DNA of 64,000 nt from Pelecanus crispus (Eukaryota; Chordata; Aves; Pelecaniformes; Pelecanidae), in the NCBI RefSeq assembly GCF_030463565.1, contig NC_134659.1, positions 6,766,511-6,830,510 of the forward strand, read 5' to 3'. Below are positions 45,901 to 58,977 of the stretch, one piece after another. Numbering within the stretch: the stretch's first letter is position 1; the number at the start of each line of letters is the position of its first letter. The position numbers were made by a program, and so were the translations under genes. The notes beneath the pieces are model-generated. The model had not been told where the DNA came from. It saw only the letters and a program-made list of their open reading frames with translations, and ran no database searches.

Positions 45901-48900
45901 CTCTTTCTTAAAAAGCGAGTGATGGAGACTTGCTCCGGCACTGACGATGGCACAGGTTACATGAGACAGAGCGCTCTGCCATGCGGCGTTTCAGTCTGAG
46001 AGCATTGCGCTGGTTGTGGCAGGCAGATGAGAGCCCACTCGCTCCCAGGTGGGGCTCTGCAGTGTTTGATTTTTTTTTTTTTTCCTTTCTTCAAAGCGTT
46101 AGCACCTTTAACAGCCCTGGAAGGTGCTTTGAGTAAATATTTGTCTCTTTTCTCTGCCTGTGGCTTTGCGGTTCTGGGAAAAAGGCTGCATTTCTTCCCT
46201 TTTGCACTTGGGAATTGCTTGCCCTGGCCCAGCCCAGCCCTTTTGCGGGATGAGACTCTCCGTGCTTGTGAAAGACCCCCCGAGGAGGGAGGCAGAGCGG
46301 TCCTGCCTTTCCAGAGGGGAAGAGTTTCTCTGTGCTGCTTTGGCAGGATGCAATGATTTGTAGGACCATTTTATATATGCTTGAACCTAAGCCTCTGAGC
46401 CAGCAGCTGCCTGCAGGTTGGTGCCCTTCCTGGCTCTTGAAAGGCGGCATCGTGCGTTTGCTCAGGCTTCGAGGGACGCGGTGGGCTCCGTCCTCGGGCA
46501 GGACATGGCTCTGTGTTGGCAGGAACACCGCAAGCCGCAGACACCTTGAGTAGCCCGTTGGCTGCTTGCTGAGCTTGGGCTACCTTCAGCATTTACTGTC
46601 TTTTCAGGCCTGTAAACCTTCTGAGTGTTGGTAAAATAAGTGAACGGGGAGATGGCATGTGTAGCTGTGTGGGCTGTACAAGGGGAAAATCACCTTTCCC
46701 TCCATTGCGCTCTGCCACCACCCTCGATCCCGCAGAGCTCCCTTCTCCCGGAGCCTCGCCACCTCGTGCTTTAGTGCACATTATCTGGGAACTTATTTCA
46801 AGTGCTGGTATGTTTTAAGGATTGTGTGCCTAAAAATAATAGTATCAAACAGACAACAGTGGAAGGTCAAGGGCTCAGACGGCTTAGAAGCTGTCCCCTT
46901 AGGGCAGCATCTGAATATGGAAAACTTGCGTGGAGGGTAGAGGCAGGAGCTGGGGGAGAGCAGCCTTCCAGCGCTGTAACGCTTTCCTAAATTCCCTGCC
47001 TGTTCTTGTTCCAGTCCCACGTGGGGATGGAACCATTTGCGATTGTTTTTGCCATTTTTCTCCCTGGGCAATAAAACCGGTCCCCTCTTTGCCTGAGGAT
47101 GGGGTTGGTACCCAGGAGAAGCAGATAGGATGCCGTGGGGAGAGGAGTGTGCTGGGCAGCCATTTTGCCCTTCTTCCCCCCCCCCCCCCCCCCCCCCGAA
47201 AGCTCTCGCAGAAGGGCTCTGGGCGCACACAATGTCAAAAACTGGCTCCAGCAGGTTTTGTTCGTGGCGGTACCCTCCGTTGGCAGCCCACACACAAGGT
47301 GCCCAGCATGGCTGCCCCCCCGCCGTGCCTTTTCACATTCATACCCACCAGGGGCATCGTTACTATTGTTTGTAACATCTCTTGGAAAAATGAGTCATGG
47401 GCATTTTGCCTGCCCTCAGCAGGGAAACTCTGCCACATTAGCAGCAGCAACGCCCGCCCCCCCCCGCGCCGCTGCCTCGCATACCAGCAGGCCCCTTCGT
47501 GCGAGGAGCTGGACTTGCTTCGCTGAAGCCGGTCGATGTTCCTGCTTTTCCTGCCAGCGGTAACCTGGGCTTCGGGGAGGGTGGCGTTCCCCGATTCCCC
47601 ACGCGCAAAAGCCTGGGTGGAGTTCAGCCCAAGGTGTTGTAGCCATCTCCGTCACCCAAAAGACGACCCTGTTCCCGTAGATCTTCTTCCCTCCTGCGCC
47701 TTAGCCTGCAATATGTAAGCCCAATTTTCCTGCACTTGTCTTTGGGCCGTGTTCCTACCCTGCACAGCATCGCGGTGGATAATGTTTTCCGGGCTTCTCC
47801 CGCAACGATGCCGGTTTGCCTGCAGCAGAGATAGAGATCGTTATTTGCAGCTCTGCTCCGTGGGGCAGGCTGTCATCTAACTGCAGGATTTGGGGTACAG
47901 ACGTGGTAAAACAAAGCCACGAGATAGCTTCATGTTTGGGCTTGTTTTTATTTTATTCACACGCAAGTATTTCTTAAGACCCAGGATGCTCGGGTCCTAT
48001 TCCAGCTTTTGCCTGTCTCACCAGAAAAGGCGTACGAGACTGCGTTTGCAGAAGGATTTGGCCTTACTGCGAGGGCCAGAGCTTCAAAAGCAGACTGAGC
48101 TTTCCTGCAGGTCCAGCCCTGCTTCTGGCTGCTGCTTTTCAGAATTTTGCCTTATCTGCTATTCTTCAGTCTCTTGTCTGCGAAATAGGAGCAATAGCTA
48201 ATAGTCCCCTGGGGGGATGATGGCTGATGGAGTGGTGCGATGTCCTCAGCTGAGTGGAACAGCGCTGCGCACCGACCTGCTGTCTCTGTGGCTCTCCTGC
48301 TGCCAGGCAATCTGGTTCGTAAATAAATCTGAGTTTTCCGGGGACACTTCTCTCCTTCCCTGTGCTCCCTGTTGGAGGGGGTTAAGAGTTAAGGAGGCTG
48401 TTCAGGCGGTCATTTTTCACCTTGTAAACTGAGCTGGAAATAGGCCGGGTCCAGCTGGTGAGGCATCTTAAAGGGTTGCCGGACCTCAGTTGCATTTTGT
48501 ACATTAAGACGCTACAAAATAGAGGGGAAGTTTGCCCAGCCACCGTCCCCTGAGCATTTGACCTGGACACCAGGGTCCCCCACTGCACGGGGACATCCAG
48601 CGCGCCTGACCGCGGTTTGTGTCCACGGCACCTGCAAAAGCTGCTCTCTGCCCCTCGAGCGCTCGTCAGCCTGCAGAGCACGGGCAGCCCCAAGCTGCAA
48701 TCGGGGCCCCCTCCGCCTTGCCACGTGCAGGTGTCGGGGGGACAGGAGGGCAGCGCCAACGGGAGCCGCGCTTTGGTGGAGATGGGCTGTCGAGTTAGCA
48801 GTACGGCAGGTACCGAGCATCCGCTCTTACAAAGGCTTTGTTGTCAGCTGGGGCACGGCAGACCATATTGCACCCCTGCCTCCTCCCCGAAGTACAGTGT

Positions 48901-50500
48901 TTTGGAGCCCATCCCTTTATCGCAAATCAACAACAGAGCTAATATTCATATCGAGGAAGTGAGATAATATCAGAGCCCAAGGTGGGCTCCGAAAGGGGTG
49001 CGTGAGACGTGCACAAGTTTGGGGGGAGAGGGAAAGGGGGGCTGCGGTAGGAGCTCTTTATCTGAGAGGAAATTGCACTATTCAAGGGGGAGAGAGCCTG
49101 TGCGTTTGCGTCTGTGTGTGTGTGCGTGCATGTTTGTGTAAATAACACTTGCCAGGAACATGAAAGAGCCCCCGGTGCAGGACAGGCTTGCTGCCAGCAC
49201 CTGGGGTCGGGTGGGCACGTTGCAAACGCAGGCTGATCCGTCTGCACCCGGGCTGGGGTCGGTCTGGCCCCGATGGGGTCACTGCCACCTCCCTGGGCTG
49301 GCAGCTTGAGGGGACAAGAGCCAGTCCCCGGGAGAGCCGGGGGGTCACAGCAGAAGCGGCGTCGGGGCTCCCGGAGCCGTGGGGTGCAGTCCTCAGGGGA
49401 TGGGCACCCCTGGTACCCGGCACGCTTGACCTCTGCAAACTGCAGCCGGGCTCCCCGAGGGAGGAAGCATCCCCTTGCTCCATGGCGGAGACACGAGGCC
49501 CCAGGGAGCAGAGGGATTTGGTTAGAGGCTGGCAGTGCAGCAGTGCCAGGACCCAGCGCCTCTTATCACGCCCTACCTGTTTTTCCCAAATAGCTTCTGT
49601 TGATCCCCAAACACATCCCTCGGTGCTTTTTCCAGAAATGAACCTTAGAGGCATTTGAGAGGCAAGGTCCACCCTCATCATCTGATTAGAAGCAGTGGGA
49701 ATTCCCAGGATTAAAACATAAAAAAACCAACCCAGGTTGAACTTACACCTTTATTAGCTGCAGTTGCTTCCCTCTCTTCAAAAAACCCGAACCCTGTTAT
49801 TTGTTCTTGCGAAGCCGACCTCGGTCTGGGGCTACTGATGGCCGGGGCTGGGCTTTTCCCGCTGTGAGGGTGACGGGAGCAGGGTGTCGGCTGGGGCCCC
49901 GGCAGCCCCACAGTGCATTTGGGCGGTGGGGAAAGATGTTCGGCGGCAGCTGATGGGAGCCCAGACCTCGTGCAGCCTCAGCCCTCCGGCGAGAGGGCTG
50001 CGGTCCAGGGACTGGGGGGAGCGGTGGGGGGCCGGGCTGCGCAGCTCTTCCAGCTCGCCTGGGACCTCTCTGCGGGTTACCCGGGTGGGCAGGCGGACCC
50101 CTGGGGAGGGGGGGGGCTCCGCCGGGTCTGAGCCCAGCTCCCTGCGTGGTGGCAGGGGCACGGCAGCGAAGCTGGCCCAGGCTGATTGAGTTTCTGCGGG
50201 GTGGGTGTCCCCTTCCCCTCGCTGAGCTTGCCAGCGCTGCTTTGCCCGGCCCCGGCCCTGGACCCCTCCTGGGGCTCAGCCTGGGCTCCCTGGATGAGTT
50301 TCTCCCTTCCCCAGCTGCTGGGAGCAGCCTCAGGCTGAAAGCCTGTCTCTGGGGAGTGTATCTCTTTTCCTGCTCCATCAATCTCCCAGCCCACCTCCGG
50401 CACCATCCGACGTGCCGGGCAGCGGCAGGCTCCGGAGGGCTCAGCTGCGGGCCAGGGATGGCTCCCTGCTCTTTCCCCCTCCCCCAGCTTTTGCATAGCA
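43000..50500. other. Intergenic region downstream of SNRPE
   Basis: No gene recognised on either strand. AT-balanced to about 46 kb, then GC-rich. It includes a 20-nt C run (47178-47198), a possible MIR relic (48160-48215), a CA/TG-rich stretch near 49110, and a TGAGTCA plus ATTGTTT-containing segment at 47360-47400. Long open frames here lack recognisable homology. Confidence 0.5.
48160..48215 (+). repeat. Possible MIR-type SINE relic
   Basis: TTCAGTCTCTTGTCTGCGAA, ATAGGAGCAATAGCTAATAG, TCCCC follow the order of the MIR core (CTCAGTTTCCTCATCTGTAA, AATGGGGATAATAATAGTAC). Diverged. Confidence 0.35.
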
Positions 50501-51349
50501 CCCAGATTTATTTTTTACATAGGAAGGAGCTATGCAAATAGGTCCTGGGGCTGGGGTGCTGCACAAACAGCGAAGGGAGGACGCAGGGCTGCGTCGTCCT
50601 TTCCCAAGTGCCTCTGATGGTACCAAGCGCCTTTCCCTTGTTACTGATGGAGAAGTTGGGCTTTGCAGCAGGCAACAGCAAACACCCCTCGCTCTGCCTG
50701 CCTGGGGGACGTCGGTCTTTAGGGGATGCTGTGAATGAGAGGAGGCAGCAAAAGCTGTAGGGACGTTGCAAAGCGGCCACGGTGCACATCCTGTGGGTAC
50801 GGAGAGGGGAGCACCGGCAAATGCCGCTGGGACGGCAGCGGGGCCGCGGCTCCGTCCGGCGCGGCTGGAGCCTGGGCACGTCCCTGGGCTGCCGGCCAGC
50901 AGCTCCGTCCTGCTCTGCTGCAGAGGTGGATGGCTCCTGGCAGCAGACGGGGGCTTCGGCTCCCACCGTAAACGCTGGCTGGGTTTTTTCCCCCCTCGCC
51001 CTTGGCACAGGTTTGCTGGAGTCTGGCAGGGATGGAGCCGGCGACCTCAGCCCCTCCGGGGTGAACCCTCCCTGCTCTCGCCCCGTCTCCGAGGGGCGTG
51101 GGGGTTTCTCTGCGTGCTCCCCGCTCGGATGGGTGGTCCTGGCGTCCCTGCCTGCGCTGTGCCGGGCCGTGCCCTGGCCTGCGCGGGCACAGGCGGGCTG
51201 TAGCGTGCCGTGCCTTTTTAGGAAGGGTGGTGGGGAGGGGGTGGGGGAGGAAACATGCCTGCCTCGTTATTTAGTGTCCCACACACGGAGCCTGCCTGGC
51301 CCTCGGGAAACCTCCATCCACTGCGCGGCTGGGATCTGCAGCGAAAGCA

Positions 51350-51413
51350 AACAATGGGATCCCCAGAGACAACAATGCCCCATTGTCCTTTGAAGCCATA
51401 ACAATGAAACAAT
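51350..51413. promoter_or_regulatory. SOX-motif cluster with inverted-repeat site
   Basis: Five ACAAT/ATTGT cores in 64 bp: AACAAT at 51350, 51371, 51400 and 51408, and ATTGT at 51382. The middle pair forms the perfect palindrome ACAATGCCCCATTGT (51372-51386), two SOX half-sites in inverted orientation with a 3-bp spacer. It lies about 11 kb upstream of the putative SOX13 promoter. Confidence 0.4.
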
Positions 51414-52860
51414 AGACCACAGTCTGCTCCCTTTATTCCCAGGCACGCCCCCCCGCAGCCCTGTCCCGTGGCCCCGGGGCCGTCTGCGTTCGGGGGCTCA
51501 CGCCATCCCGGAGGACCCGCCGCCGCTGCTCGCCACCCCCCCGTCCCATCCCTCGTTTGCGGGGTGAGTCTCGGGGGTCCCCGTGGCCTCCCCGTCCGTG
51601 CGGGTTGTGCCTGAGAGGAGAAGGAGGTGGCTTCTAGCGGGCTTTGATCCTCGGGGTTTCATCAGCGGGAAGGATGGAAAAGTCCCGTTAGGTCATGTGG
51701 TCCGTGCCCCGGAGAACAGCGCGGCTTTGTTGTCTCCGGGGACGGCCACTTGTCAGCTCTCGCCGTCACGGCAGTCCCTGAAGGTTTCCTGGTGCATCCT
51801 CCTCCTCATGGCATTAGAAACGAGCCCAGCGGCTGCGCCCACCCTGCTCGCTGCAGACACCCCCAGATGCTCAGTGGGAGGGTGGGCCTGGGGAGGAGGC
51901 GGGAGGGGATGGAGGCAGGAGGAGGGGATGGGGTGCGAGGGGACCCCACCGCCCTGCAGCAGCTGGGGCACCTTGGGGACCTTGGAGCTGCTTTCCAGAC
52001 GCCTCTGCTCTCTTCCCTCTGCCTCCTGGCTGCATCCAGCCATCCCCAAGGATCAAGCCCTCTGCTGCTCTTTGCTTCCCTGTGGTCCCCAGAAGCTGCC
52101 AGGGGCTGTCGGAGCAGAGGGGTGAAGCCCCTCCGTGCTTTGCCAGGTGGGCTGCAGCAGCCCTGGGTGCTGGTGGCTGGCGGGGGGGTGCCCACCCTGC
52201 AACACGAGGGTCCCTCTCAGAGGGTGCCCAGTCACATGGGGGAGATGCTGGGGGGCCCTGGGCAGCGGGAAGACTGCTGCGAGGCAGCCGCACCGTTGCC
52301 TGCCATTGAGCGCTCTCCTCGTCCCTTCACTGGCTCCCAAACGGCAGCGACAGGGAGAGCCAAGGTTGTCGTTAACTGGGGACTGCCAGGGCTGCGTGGC
52401 CGGGCGAGGATCTGCCGTGGGCCAGGGCTCGGATCCCCAGCCTGGCTCTGGGAGCCAGAGCAGGCAGCACGCTGGCCCCGGGCACCTCTCGGTGCCTCTG
52501 CTTCCCCGGCTGCGTGCGTGTGGCTGCAGCACATGGTGGCTGTAGCACGTGGCCACCGTCGTGTCTGCATCGGCACCCTCGGCTCAGCTGCTGAGAGCGG
52601 GGCTGCGTCGAGCCAGGGTCCGGGTTGTCCTTTTCCCGGTGTTCGTTTGTCACGGAGAGAGAGGGAACCCGGTGCTGGGCTCGGGGACGTGGGACCCTGG
52701 TGTCCCCAAAGGCCACCGCCAGCCTCCTCCTGCACCCCATGGGAGCTCCCGGAGGGCCCCGCTCCTCCCCATCACCTATGGGCAGACAAACCCACCTGAA
52801 TAGGTAATGAATGGAGGAGAGAAAAGAGCCCCGAGTACATTGTGTTTCCAACAGGCCGGG

Positions 52861-53154
52861 AACAATTGCTAAATACAAATCTCACAGAGAAAAGGGAGAG
52901 AGAGAGAGACAAAAGAAAGAACCCCAGCACAAAGGAGAGGAATGAAATGGTAAGTAAAGTCAAACAAAAAGGAGCCGGGCTGAGACAAAAGAAGGGAACA
53001 ATATCCCCGAGGCAATAGGCTCCTGAACAATGGGGACAGTGACAGCGGCACAAAGGCACACTGTTTGCAAGTAGACGTTATCTCACACAGCCACTGGCAG
53101 GCCTGGCCCTGGCGCTTCTATTTTCAGGGATGCTTTTGTGCTGCGCTGAACAAT
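52861..53154. promoter_or_regulatory. Second SOX-motif-rich, purine-rich segment
   Basis: AACAAT cores at 52861, 52997, 53026 and 53149, plus ACAAAGG motifs near 52930 and 53051, within an AG-rich stretch that stands out from the GC-rich surroundings. Confidence 0.3.
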
Positions 53155-55910
53155 ATTCCTTGCATGGCTGCAGATAGAGAGAGATGAGGGGGGTTTGGTT
53201 CTTCTTTTTGCCTTCCCGGTGCCAGCTCTGTAATAAAAACAGGTTCAGCCCTTCGGAGAGCGGGGCAGAGCGAGGGGGTGGGTGGGCAGAGCCAGCCGAG
53301 CTGATTCCCCGGTGCCAGGGACGGTGCAGCTTCGCCGCTGGACGAGCGTCGGCTGATGCCACCCCCTGCAAGGGCCAGGCTGCGACCCTGCGCGGCCGTG
53401 GCGCGGCTGGCACCCCAGCCCCAAGCTTTGCATTCGGCCAGCTGCGCTTGCAGGCCTGAAACCAGAACCGGGCAGACCAGAAAGATGGCTTTTCCCAGCT
53501 GCTTTTGTTCCAAGCACTGAAGTTGTTAACCTCTGAAGCGTGCGGGCAGGGACAGAGGTGCCGCTTGGGCTGAGAACCGCCCCGGGTGCTGGCAGAGCTG
53601 CCCGGCTGCTGCCAGGCACGGCTCCCCGGCATCCCTCCCCACCCGTCCCCTGCTCCGCGGCCACGGGCGAGCCACCCGCACCCATGAGTAGAGGCGACGG
53701 CAGAGTTTAGAGGGCTTAATCTGCAGGTCACAGTGCTGCCGTGCTCAGATGCCGCAGTCTGCCGGAGCAGTCGGTCCGCCCTGGGTGAGAATGTCCCCGA
53801 CCGATCCAGCCTGTTCTGCCAACCGCCAAGCCCAGTTTTTTGCACAACCCGGAGCCCGCATCCTCGGCTGGCCTAAATCAGCGGTGGCCCCTTGGGAGGT
53901 GCCAGGGGAGCCGGTGCGTGGCTGCGGCCATCAGACAGGCTTTCCCAGCCCGCGACGGAGAGCTCGCTTGCTGTGCCTGCGATGGTTCATGGGCTTTAGT
54001 GGAGCTGGTACAGGTTTTTGTCTAGCTCCTGCCTGGAAAACCCTCCTTTGGGGCCTTCCCAATTGTCTCCCGATGTCTGGTCCTGCCTGGTAAAGGGCTG
54101 GCTGCGTTGCGAACCTGGGGTCACGCTAACGCAGCTACACGCCATCGCATTTACCAACAGCGTGGGGTTGTTATTGCAGGGCATGCTATCACCTCTGCGT
54201 CACCCGGATGCTTTCTGATCCAGCTGGACCCGTCCGTTTGGGCAGGGAGCGATGTTCCCACAAGGCACCCGTCCCTTCCTGGCGCTCCTGGCATGCTCGT
54301 GCCCTTTTCCCCTCTGGTCCTGCACTCAGAAAGCCATCCCTCCCACGCCGCCCCGCCGTGAGCTGCCACAAACCGTGGGGACGTCACCCAGTTACCGAAA
54401 GTGACTTGGGAGAGGAGAAATCAGGGTGTTGCAAAGACAGAGTCAAAGATGCCCCATATCGGTGCCGATCTCCTGAGACACCCAGTTTTAGCAGATGGCT
54501 CTAGCTCTCACTTGAAAAGCTGCATTTCTGATATTGATCACGTTATCTGAGGGTACATCCTGTTGCTAAGTTTGGCTGCTTCCTCCGTTCAACAGCTGTT
54601 GTGCAGCTACAGCTGCTTTAAACCTGCGCGGCGGGGATGGCGCGTGTGGCGGGGAGGGGGGTTTGGCGCTCGTAAAAATGGATCCCGGGTTTCGTTTGGC
54701 CGTGGTGAGCGAGAGCGACGCGAGATCTCGGAGGTGCCACGGTGAGCAGGGGTGCATCCTGCCCTTTCCTGCCCGGCCAGTGAATCATGGCACGACCAGA
54801 CGCTGAGGACACGGCGCTTGGGGGGGGATATTTGGGGCACTAAATCAAAGCAAAGCGGCAGCGTCTTGCATTGAAGTTGTTCTCAGGAAAACGGTTCCCT
54901 AATCCTGACCGCCCGGTATCTGATTTTGCGGTTGTGTTTGTACACGTGCTCTGAGCTGTGTCTCGAGGTGCAAAGCGAGCACAGGAACAGTCGTTCTCCC
55001 CAGGTTAAAGCCCCTGTACCCTCTGTGGCTTGCCAGAGGAGCAGCCCCGTGGTCTGCGTCCTGCCCTGCCCGCCGCAGGAGCTCGGCCAGGCCAAACCCT
55101 TTGCAAATCCCCATTTCCAAAGGGTGCGTTGGCTCCGCTGTGCGATGGGCATCAGCAAAAATCGCCAACCCCGGGGGCTTTACCCCGCTCTGCCCTCCCT
55201 GGAGCCGCAGCTCGTGTCCTCGCACCCACACCCCTTGCTCTGGCACTGAGTCGCCAGCCCTCCCGGGCTCTGCCACGCCGGGGAGTCACCAATCTCTGCA
55301 TTTAAAATCCCCGGAGGCAGGATGATGCTCTTTGGTCTTCTTGGGAGCGGCGCTGCTCCCGGCAGCCCTCTCCAACCATCACCCAAGTCCTCGGGGCTGG
55401 GGCTGGGGCTGGGACGCGCTGCCTCTGCTCATCCTCTGCCTGCCCGTCTGCGTTAGGAATTTCTTCTCCCAAGCCTGGTGGGCAAAACCGAGCCTGGCTC
55501 TTTCTGATATAATTTTGCCAAGTTGGAGCTCTTTGCTGCAATTAGCTGGTATTTAAACCCTCGCTAACCCTTAACATCCTAATGACAATAATAATGATGC
55601 TCCACACGTCCTGCAGTGCCACGCATCTAAAGATTACACTCGCTAATTAATTAAGCCTGGACCCCCCCCCTACTTTCCTCAGTGAGGAGAAGAAATCGCT
55701 AAGAGTCTCTTAAGAAAGGACATAAAGGCAGGGAAATCCAGGCACCAAAACAAGACAAATGGGGATTTGAAGACAATCCGGGCCGGGCCCATGTGACCCG
55801 AGGAGTGGACCAGGCAGGAGAAAGGATAAAAATGCCAAGCACAGAGCGGCGAGAGAAAACAACCGCCAGCTTAAAAACCCGGGGAAAGAAAAGCACCAAG
55901 ATGAAGGGAG

Positions 55911-56016
55911 TGACAAAGCATCAAAGGGAAGAGAAACCAAAGGCGTCGGAACAAAGGACAAGCTGGAACAAAGGACCAAAGAGGGGAGAACAAAAGCACT
56001 AAATAGAAAACAAAGG
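55911..56016. promoter_or_regulatory. AACAAAG-motif array
   Basis: AACAAAGG at 55950, 55967 and 56009 and AACAAAAG at 55989, all in one orientation, with a GACAAAGC at 55911. AACAAAG is the SOX/TCF core. Inference only. Confidence 0.3.
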
Positions 56017-56463
56017 CAGGGGACAAGAAAAGCCCCTCTGTCGGGGCTGAGCTGGAGGGTCCCGGCCTGGCGGGAGGTGGGTGGCATGGCCGAGCTGCGG
56101 GTCCCCGCTGGAGCCGGGCTGGCGGAGGGCACCGGAGCCTGGGAGCGTGGGCCCCGGGAGCCCGGTTTCGCCTTTGAATTGGGGGCGATGAGCTCGGCCC
56201 CCCCGCCCAGTGCCCTGCCGCCTCCGGCGCTTGCGTGGAGGTCGGCAGCAGCCTGGGGATGCAGCTTTGCTCCCACGCTGCCCTCCGGCCACGGCCCCCT
56301 CCCATCCCGTTGTGTGGTCCGGCCATCCTCGCCCTCCCCGCGCGTCTCTCTCCGGCCGCAGCCGCCCCGCCGCAGCCCCCTGCCCCGGCTGCCGCCCCGG
56401 CCCTGCGGCGTGGGGACGGCTGGGGATGCTCTGGGGAGGCTGCCAGGCTGGCTGCGTCCTCCC

Positions 56464-56603
56464 CACCCCGTGGCTTTCCCTTCGGAGAGGAGCCGTCGCA
56501 CCCCGTGGCTTTCCCTTCGGAGAGGAGCTGTCGCACCCCGTGGCTTTCCCTTCGGAGAGGAGCTGTCGCACCCCGTGGCTTTCCCTTCGGAGAGGAGTCG
56601 TCG
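56464..56603 (+). repeat. 35-bp minisatellite, four copies
   Basis: Near-identical 35-bp units start at 56464, 56499, 56534 and 56569; each contains CCCGTGGCTTTCCCTTCGGA. Only one or two bases differ between copies, suggesting recent expansion. Confidence 0.92.
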
Positions 56604-58977
56604 GCCGGTGCTGCGTGCGTGACTAGCCTGGTCCAGCCCGCCGGGCTGCGCTCCGGGGAGGGCGATTCGCATCGCCTGGATGAAAAAACAACAGCGGCAT
56701 TCAGGTTGGGAATAGGGAGTTACAGAGATGCGATGCCGCTTTGTTTCCTCTCCCCGTCGAATCCCTGTTTGGAGCTGAAAGTCCCTGGCAGGGCTGCTGG
56801 CACGCACGGGTCCGGCTGCGTTACGCGTGCCGCCCCGCGGGGGGATGCGGCGGGTACCCCCAGGGTCGGGCAGCCGGCGCGGGGTGAGCACGGTGGCGGT
56901 GGACGGGAGCCCCGCCGGAGCCGGGGTGCTGGCAGCCGCAGCTGCAGCAGGCGCTCCGCTCTGCCCGGGGTGCTTTGGCTGCTTGTAGCTGCGATGGTTT
57001 TGGAAGCAGCGGGTGATTTCAGTGTCTTTTGGAGGTGCCAATCTGGCAGGCTCTCAGGCAGCCGGAGAACCGCGCCGCAAGAGCCAGGGGCTTTCTGAAA
57101 ATCCCCCTTCCAGACGCAAAATGTGGCCCCGGTCCCAGGTGCCTGTCACCTGCCCTGGCCGCACACCTTCCCCACAAACCAGGTGATGGCAGCTCCTCCG
57201 TGTCCTGCCCGCAGGCAGCCCTGGCCGAAGCCACCCTCCTCCGCCGGCACATCGCCCTCGGCACTGGCTGCCGGCGGGGCGGGGAGGGGGCCGGGGCAGC
57301 GGGACGCAGGATTTTAGCACGATGTCCAAACACTTGCAGCCGCAGCATCATGTGCCGTGCCTGCCACAGGCACCGTTTCCGTTGTTTCTACATCTTCTGC
57401 CCAGGTATTTCTGCTCATGCCCCGGCTGGAGTTCACCTGCGATTTCAGCCCATGCCGCCCCAGCTCTGTTTTCTTGCAGAATTTGCTCAATTTTACTTTG
57501 CTTTTCAGTGGAGCTCTCTCTCTCAGCATTGGCTAAGAACTGAGCTGCTCCAAGTGCGCTCCCCATAGAGCACTCCTGGAACATCTTGGTTTTATTATGC
57601 CCAGATTAGAGCCGGTTATGCTGCGGGTGGACTCGCTCGCACAGCCCCGGCTCCCTGCAGTAGCTGGGCACTGCCAGCACCGGGGAGGAAGGCAGCACAG
57701 AGCTCCCAGTCGCTGGAAACGCCTCTAAAGTGGACAGGAGAAATTGCGGTGTTTGGGTGGAAATAATTGGTAGGTTCATTCCTGGAGCTCATCCCCCACC
57801 CTGCTAGGAGCCCATGAGGGCAGGCGCCGGGTGGGGAGCAGGGGGGAGAAGCTGCCGGCTCGGGAAGGGTTTGGGATATGCTGCTTTCTCCGTCGTCCCC
57901 CGGTGCACATGGCGCAGCCGTGTTCCCACCCTGAGCCCCAAAACCAGGGGGGCCGGGCCGGCGGGGACCCGAGGAGCTCTGCAGAGGCAGGGAAAGGCAG
58001 CACCTAAGGGTGCCAGACGTCGCGACAAGCTGCCCGTCGCCTGTGGGGTGCAGAGGGCCCGTCAAAACAGGTCGCTGGCGGAGCCCTGCCGCCGGCCCTC
58101 GGCATGCCGCGTCCCTCAGCCCTACGGACCGGGAGAGCCGGATACAATGGGGTGAACTGAGGACAGCCCCGGAGCTGCCGCGGTTCCAGAGGGTTTGAAC
58201 TTCTCCGTTAGCATTGTCGTATCAGCTTGGGTTTAATGGGCTGCAGATGTCTGTCTGTCTGCCCGTGCGAGACCACAGTGCGTGCGCCTGGTACGGTTCC
58301 CCGGGCGCCGGTTCTCGCGGCGCGGCCGGGGACGCGGCGCTGGCCTGAGCGGGGCACGTCCAGCCTTGGAGCCTCCTGGCCAGGGGCTTGTCGCTGGGTC
58401 TGCTGGGTCGCAAGGGACCCTTGTGGGTGCCTCTGCTCGCTCCGCCAGTCTGGCACAGCTCCTCCTGTCTGAGGAGAGCAGCGTGGCTGTCCGCCACGGC
58501 AGCGCGGGGACTTGACTTGCGGATGGGGACGCTGTGGGGACGCCCTCATCCCGCATGCGCGGGGGGTATCGTCAGACGCACGAGGCAGGTCTGGAGGTGG
58601 GAGCTGGGGCAGGTTTGCACCCCATCATTTCCCCATTCCACGGGTGGCCAAGGCTCCCGAGCTGCCCCGCGGCCGGTTCATGCCCTCCCTGGGCTCCTCG
58701 CTTATCCCAGGGGCCCGCTCATGCTGCTGCTCGCCCGAGGCCTCGGGGATGCCCCTCGGGGTGCTCAGCATCCCCAGGGCCAGTGCAATGATAACACCGT
58801 GCTCCTTTTCTCCAGCGAGGTGGGTGGTATTTGTGCGATGCCCGGCGGCACCCCCTCTCCCACCACGTGCTGCAAAGGAAGGCTCTGACGGGAGCAGGGA
58901 GGCAGGAGAGGGGCCTGATGAGCCTGACCCCTCCGATGCAGCGAGGAGCTGAGCTGGCACGTGGCTCGCTGGGGTGT

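Larger units (their letters stand above)
50500..58970. other. GC-rich intergenic region with SOX-motif clusters
   Basis: No gene recognised. Holds an octamer ATGCAAAT at 50532-50539, SOX-type motif clusters (51350-51413, 52861-53154, 55911-56016) and a 35-bp minisatellite (56464-56603). Long GC-driven open frames on both strands show no family signature. Confidence 0.5.

Noticed and set aside
55710-57041. 443-codon open frame on -
   Set aside because: GC-rich, crosses the SOX-motif segment and the 35-bp minisatellite; low-complexity product with no family signature.
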